This document shows, one piece after another, positions 62,266 to 64,000 of a stretch of 64,000 nucleotides of DNA. The stretch spans positions 100,771,501 to 100,835,500 of the forward strand of contig CM027378.1 in assembly GCA_015680905.1 (NCBI GenBank), read 5' to 3'. Below the pieces are notes generated by a model. That model was not told the origin of the DNA. It was given only the letters and a program-made list of their open reading frames with translations, and did not search any database. Every line of letters begins with the position of its first letter. Position 1 is the stretch's first letter. This stretch comes from Coptis chinensis. Lineage: Eukaryota; Streptophyta; Magnoliopsida; Ranunculales; Ranunculaceae. Position numbers and translations under genes: made by a program.

Positions 62266-62512
62266 GAGCGGTTTGAATTTTTTTAAAAAAAAAGAAAAAT
62301 GTTGATCTACAAAACTTGTCTCGACCCACTCTTTAGACGACAACTTGTCCCGTCTTGAGTCATTTCTATATTTCCACTAATTTGGTTTGGATTTGACAAT
62401 TGTTAAAATAAAAACGGTGTTTGACAAATAAGATTGGGGACTTAAAAATTGCCAATTTTTGTCAACCGTCACATTAGAAATCGATTTTAACAATGTGTTG
62501 ATGATGCTCTTA

Positions 62513-62785
62513 GTCAATGGGGTTTTAGGCATCTACGTTCGGATATCCTTATTTGAGGCAACAATTATAGAAAAACAATGCGAGTCTTTGGGCATCTTAT
62601 CCCAAAATAAGGACACATAGTTAGTTTAATTTTAGGTGCATATTCATCGGGTAAATTATAGTTAAAACCAAATTAACGGGTTGTAAAGAAAGTTAAAAGG
62701 TCTCACGAAGCTTATTTAATACCCATGGAACCTTTCAATCCCATAAATTCATTACACACTAATCACACATAAAAATATTAGGAAG
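62513..62785. other. No gene; possible promoter for the small frame
   Basis: AT-rich spacer right of the Harbinger-like element. CTTATTTAATACCC at about 62707-62720 could act as a TATA element about 70 bases before the ATG at 62786. Confidence 0.3.
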
Positions 62786-63001
62786 ATGAAGGTGGAGATA
62801 GTTTTTATTTATCGCTTTCATGCATTTATTATGGTAGCAAGAAGTTCTTCAATAATATCAGATCAAGGAGCAGAAGTCCAAGGATTGTCAACGGCGTAGG
62901 AAATAGTGCAACTGGAGGCACTTGATGTCCAAGGATTGTCATCAACCGTGGGAGATAATGTGATCGAGCTGGAAACGACCAACAATTGTTGTGCGGATTA
63001 G
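62786..63001 (+). pseudogene. Small 72-codon frame with a repeated peptide, one internal stop
   Basis: ATG at 62786 to TAG at 62999-63001, with one internal TAG after GLSTA. The N-terminus MKVEIVFIYRFHAFIMVA is mostly hydrophobic and ends at a small-residue site (VARSSS), like a weak signal peptide. The remaining acidic part contains VQGLSTA and VQGLSST about 16 codons apart, each in a CCAAGGATTGTCA DNA repeat. This is the general look of a secreted peptide precursor, but I recognise no named family. It may also be chance. Confidence 0.28.
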
Positions 63002-63134
63002 GAACATTTAATGTCAAGGACTACGCGGAAAGGTGATGGAAAAAACCATACAAAAATGAGTCTTTAGTTTTTTCAACCACATATGCAGGGTCAAACTATT
63101 TGGGCAATATGAGTGTGTTTTTGGTACAAACATG

Positions 63135-63803
63135 TGTTGGGAGATTTTACTAGGAAGTCATACCTCAACCTAGTTGCTTTCTATCCTAAATGACTTCAAC
63201 TTGGAGTTCACACCAAGGAAATCACTCCACCCAAGACTTTGGTAGTTATCGCAACAAACTCAAAAAAGCAAAACCACTAATTTATCATCACACATAACGA
63301 GCAAACAATTAATAAGGAAGTAAAATGCAAAGAGACACAAAGATTTAAGGTGGTTCGTAAAATGTTACCTCGCCCACACAAGAGCGAAGTTTCCTTTATA
63401 GTAAAGATTGGAGAGTTTACAAGAGGTATCTAGAATCAAGAACAAGAGGTCTCACTCAAACCCTAGCTCAATAGAGCTCCCATAATTCTCATGAAATGAA
63501 TCTCTCAAAGTTGTCTCAAAACTTTAATCTATTTCTTTATATAGGTATACATAGAAAAAAGCAGAAATGGGTTTGGGCTGAAATTGCGTCAAACCGCCAA
63601 AATTTTGGAAAGGTGGAGCTGTGGGCGCGCTTTTGGGCAAGGCACGCCTTTTAGGGTCCAACCTCCAAAGAGTTTCAACGCTGCGGCCCTTGGTTCTAGT
63701 TATAGTCTTTGGCGTGTGCTCTCTTCTCAGGTTGAAAACATATCGGAAGGCAACATGATCGACACCGAGAGCAAAAGCTTCGACGGTTCCACAAAACCCA
63801 ACA
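63135..63803 (-). repeat. 3' LTR of the right-edge copia element
   Basis: 669 bases with perfect TGTTGGG...CCCAACA ends. It shares the layout of the other copia LTRs here, with a GGTGGTTCG word near 63350 and a TTTATATAGG TATA-type word near 63535. The left flank is ACATG; the matching flank is outside the window. Confidence 0.7.
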
Positions 63804-64000
63804 ATCTCCCACTTGAACCCCGAGATTCTACATGCACATCACATCTCAATTGTAACAACTCAATCCAAATCCAATTTACTAATGAAACGCTAGGCTCATT
63901 CCATCATGGTGTTCAAGCAAGAAGATTCAACCGGGTTGAACACAACTTCAACTGCTCAAGATAAACAATCTTGGTCAACACATCCACCGCGATTCTTACT
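63135..64000 (-). mobile_element. End of a minus-strand copia element entering from the right
   Basis: The LTR at 63135-63803 is followed on the right by the polypurine tract AAGTGGGAGAT (minus strand). Beyond it, to the window edge, lies the last part of the internal region. The element continues past 64000, so its state cannot be judged. Confidence 0.7.

Larger units (their letters stand above)
56207..62509. mobile_element. PIF/Harbinger-like element, 6.3 kb, with gene cargo
   Basis: The left end AAGCATCATCAACGCATT and the inverted right end GAGCATCATCAACACATT match in 16 of 18 positions. TTA flanks both sides (56204-56206 and 62510-62512), the PIF/Harbinger target duplication. Inside are a plant mobile domain pseudogene (+), a Cys-rich frame (+) and a frame resembling Harbinger ORF1 (-). 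No DDE transposase was found. A solo gypsy LTR is nested at 56891-58359. A 3-bp duplication and short ends are modest evidence, but the two similar promoters and the ORF1-like frame support a single unit. Without the solo LTR it is about 4.8 kb. Confidence 0.6.

Noticed and set aside
1-64000. CRISPR-like arrays, tRNA and rRNA genes
   Set aside because: The direct repeats seen are AT-rich tandem repeats without unique spacers, and no tRNA cloverleaf or rRNA sequence was recognised by reading. A covariance-model scan was not possible here.

Overview
The window looks like nuclear DNA of a flowering plant from an AT-rich, transposon-dense region. Evidence for this is the plant-type Ty1/copia and Ty3/gypsy elements, Mutator-like elements (MULEs) with a captured Ulp1-type protease gene, hAT, CACTA and PIF/Harbinger ends, an RNase H-bearing L1-type LINE, and a plant mobile domain gene. 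I found no intact host gene, no tRNA or rRNA gene and no CRISPR array. The species cannot be named from what is visible.

Layout. 1-2686: probably part of a long Ty3/gypsy-type LTR with tandem repeats. 2687-7960: no recognisable gene. 7960-13437: MULE A, a deletion derivative carrying two hAT-type insertions. 14590-19121: a decayed copia element. 19536-29270: MULE B, a 9.7-kb element related to A but inverted. It carries an Ulp1-like gene (+) and a MULE transposase gene (-) that converge on each other, plus two copies of an unidentified gene fragment. 30119-45681: a Tork/Tnt1-like copia element on the minus strand, split by a 10.2-kb gag-only Tat/Athila-like gypsy element (31366-41532, target duplication ATTAG). 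46529-49403: a tandem duplication running into a 5'-truncated LINE. 50164-52260: a duplicated segment with a CACTA end between its copies, followed by a copia gag fragment. 56207-62509: a 6.3-kb element with PIF/Harbinger-like ends (TTA target duplication). It contains a plant mobile domain pseudogene, a Cys-rich reading frame and a minus-strand frame resembling a Harbinger ORF1 (Myb/SANT-like), and a solo gypsy LTR sits inside the mobile domain gene. 62786-63001: a decayed small-protein frame. 63135-64000: one end of another copia element.

How the parts relate. Elements A and B share terminal sequences, a palindromic TATGTAAAT-N4-ATTTACATA motif and the same transposase family. B keeps the DDE core that A has lost, so A could only have moved with transposase supplied by another copy. 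The points most worth following are the Harbinger-like element with its mixed cargo and two similar core promoters facing each other, the palindromic motif family of the Ulp1-MULEs, the unidentified duplicated gene fragment inside MULE B, and the internal rearrangements of the gypsy element.
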